Assembly (NCBI GenBank): GCA_013407085.1
Contig: JACCGJ010000626.1
Coordinates: 124,001 to 188,000 of the forward strand
DNA: 64,000 bases
Source of the DNA: Atriophallophorus winterbourni
Lineage: Eukaryota; Platyhelminthes; Trematoda; Plagiorchiida; Microphallidae
Reading direction: 5' to 3'
The notes under the pieces are model-generated. The model did not search any database. It worked only from the letters and a program-made list of their open reading frames with translations, and was not told the origin of the DNA. Below, piece by piece: positions 62,322 through 64,000 of this stretch (positions are counted from its first letter, which is position 1; every line of letters starts with the position of its first letter). The translations under genes were made by a program, and so were the position numbers.

Positions 62322-63121
62322 GACATCATGTCGATCAAAACGGAATTCGCCCTGTGCTTGATAAAATTTCGTCCATCAATGATTATCCATGTCCCACCTC
62401 GCTTCGACAGTTACGTCGATTCCTCGGGTTAGTTAATTATTACAGAAGATTTATTCCAAACTGTGCTAACATCGCTCAACCGATGACTGATTTGTTACGC
62501 GGAACGGAACGACAATTTAAAATGACTGCAAATGCTGCTGAATCGTTTCAGCGATTGAAATCTGCACTGAAAGAAGCATCTACGTTATCCTACATGTCCA
62601 GGAATTCCAACGCTTCACTTTCACTTGCCACCGATGCATCACAAGCAGCAGTCGGCGCTGTCCTGCAGCAAAGTATTGACGGTGTTACTAAACCGCTTGC
62701 ATTCTTTTCTCGTCGTCTACAACCCGCCCAAACCCGCTATAGTACATTTGGTCGCGAATTGTTAGCTATATATTATGCTGTTCGTCATTTTAGACATTTG
62801 CTCGAAGGTCGCGATTTCATTGTTTGGACCGACCACAAACCTCTCACTTTTGCGTTGTCCGCCACAGCTGATAGATATTCACCACGTGAGATACGTCACC
62901 TTGACTATATTTCTCAATTTACGAGTGACATTCGCTATCTATCTGCTTCGTCGAACACAGTTGCCGATGCATTTTCTCGCATGCAACTCACAGCACTCAG
63001 TCGATCGAACTTCGATCTCACGCAGCTAGCAGAGGCCAGCAACATGACAGTGACATGCAGCACTACCAATCTTCGTCATCCCTCCGAGTCCAACGTATTC
63101 CCATTCCCAACTCCAGTTTGA
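62288..63121 (+). pseudogene. Gypsy element B, RT end and RNase H
   Basis: Continues element B one frame over: [20 protein letters not shown], the connection domain, RNase [17 protein letters not shown] and [17 protein letters not shown]. It drifts out of frame around 63030 ([11 protein letters not shown]), where a second single-base indel occurs. Confidence 0.85.
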
Positions 63122-64000
63122 CTGTTTTGTGTGATTTTTCCAACGAACATCCCCGTCCTTTAGTACCGAAATTACTTAGGAAATCCATTTTTGAACATTT
63201 TCATTCCCTTTCTCATCCCGGCATTCGTGCTACTCGTAAGTTGATCACTGATCGATTTGTTTGGCCGAACATGCATGCGGATATTCAAAATTGGACAAAA
63301 GCCTGTCTCCAGTGCCAACGCAGTAAAGTTCAACGCCATACTCTTAGTGCTCCAGGATCTTTTCCTCCACCAAGCCAACGTTTTCAGCACGTTCATCTCG
63401 ACATTGTCGGTCCTCTGGCTATCTCTAATGGTTTCACCCACATTTTAACTTGTGTTGACCGTTTCAGCCGCTGGCCTATAGCCGTTCCCATTACCGGTAT
63501 TACAGCTGAGACCGTAGCGAAAAACTTTCTACAATACTGGATAAGTAATTACGGTGTTCCATCTACTATTACTACTGATCGTGGATCACAGTTCCAATCT
63601 ACCCTTTTTCGTGAGTTGACTATACTCCTCGGCTCTAACCACATCAAAACGACAGCCTATCATCCTTGCGCGAACGGACTTGTTGAACGGTTCCATCGAC
63701 AGCTGAAAGCAGCATTGATGTCACATGGTAATACTGAAAACTGGGCAGAAAACCTGCCAGTGATCCTTCTTGGTATACGTGCTACCGTCAAAAAAGATAT
63801 CGGATGTTCTGCAGCAGAGTTAGTTTACGGCACACCACTCCGTCTCCCAGGTGAATTGATCGCATCCCCTGACGTTGCAGCTGACATTACTATTGCCCAC
63901 TATGTCAATCGCTTACGTTCCTTCATGCGTCAATTACGTGCCACCCCCACTCGCCCATACACCCGTAACGTTTACGTACCAAGTGATTTGCATTCATGCT
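63037..64000 (+). pseudogene. Gypsy element B integrase, running off the window
   Basis: Frame beginning [10 protein letters not shown] and [16 protein letters not shown] stays open to the last base. Integrase zinc region [15 protein letters not shown] and CLQCQ, catalytic residues in [16 protein letters not shown] and [10 protein letters not shown], then the tail [15 protein letters not shown]. The 3' LTR of B is beyond the window. Confidence 0.88.

Overview
This is a eukaryotic nuclear window, most likely from a flatworm and probably a digenean trematode. The evidence is a host gene with tiny 33-45 bp introns, Ty3/Gypsy elements with a CsRn1-type CX2HX9CX3C Gag knuckle and a tRNA-Trp-like primer site, RTE and CR1-like LINEs, and Penelope-like elements with hammerhead-like motifs. 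The species cannot be fixed from sequence alone. Bases 37865-38864 are exactly 1000 N, an assembly gap.

Only two host genes are recognisable. The first, on the + strand, is the 3' part of a NAP1-family nucleosome assembly protein gene: eight consecutive exons between 1325 and 2462, including a 17 bp micro-exon, then a repeat-filled intron of about 3.16 kb and a terminal exon at 5621-5683 ending in Cys-Lys-Arg-Gln-stop. The second, on the - strand, is snurportin-1, scattered over at least 12 kb: ATG exon at 22882-23298, exon 20915-21130, probable exon 17726-17797 and terminal exon 10650-10874, with two short exons not found. The block with the ATG exon and the start of the next exon is present a second time at 38865-41835, abutting the N gap.

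Nearly everything else is transposable elements. 0-31 kb: RTE 3' ends, many copies of a roughly 240 bp SINE-like repeat, Penelope-like remnants, and an internally deleted Tc1/mariner-like transposon with 53 bp inverted arms. 31-37 kb: a CR1-like LINE (LINE-A) with an uninterrupted ORF2, then a gutted Mag-like Ty3 element. 41-47 kb: RTE copies, one split by a SINE insertion that defines the SINE ends. 47-55 kb: a nested pile in which LINE-C (-) abuts a LINE-A copy (-) that is itself split by LINE-B (+) with a 4 bp target duplication. 55.5-64 kb: two CsRn1-like Gypsy elements in tandem sharing a middle LTR; the second runs off the window.

The most interesting signal is translational. LINE-A (two copies) and LINE-C both join ORF1 to ORF2 in the -1 frame at AAAAAAC, followed by an 8 nt spacer and a GC-rich hairpin. 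LINE-A ORF2 has no ATG before the endonuclease. Gypsy element A has GGGAAAC, a 6 nt spacer and a long hairpin at its gag/pol overlap. This looks like programmed -1 frameshifting in two LINE families, where it is not the usual mode, and in one LTR element.
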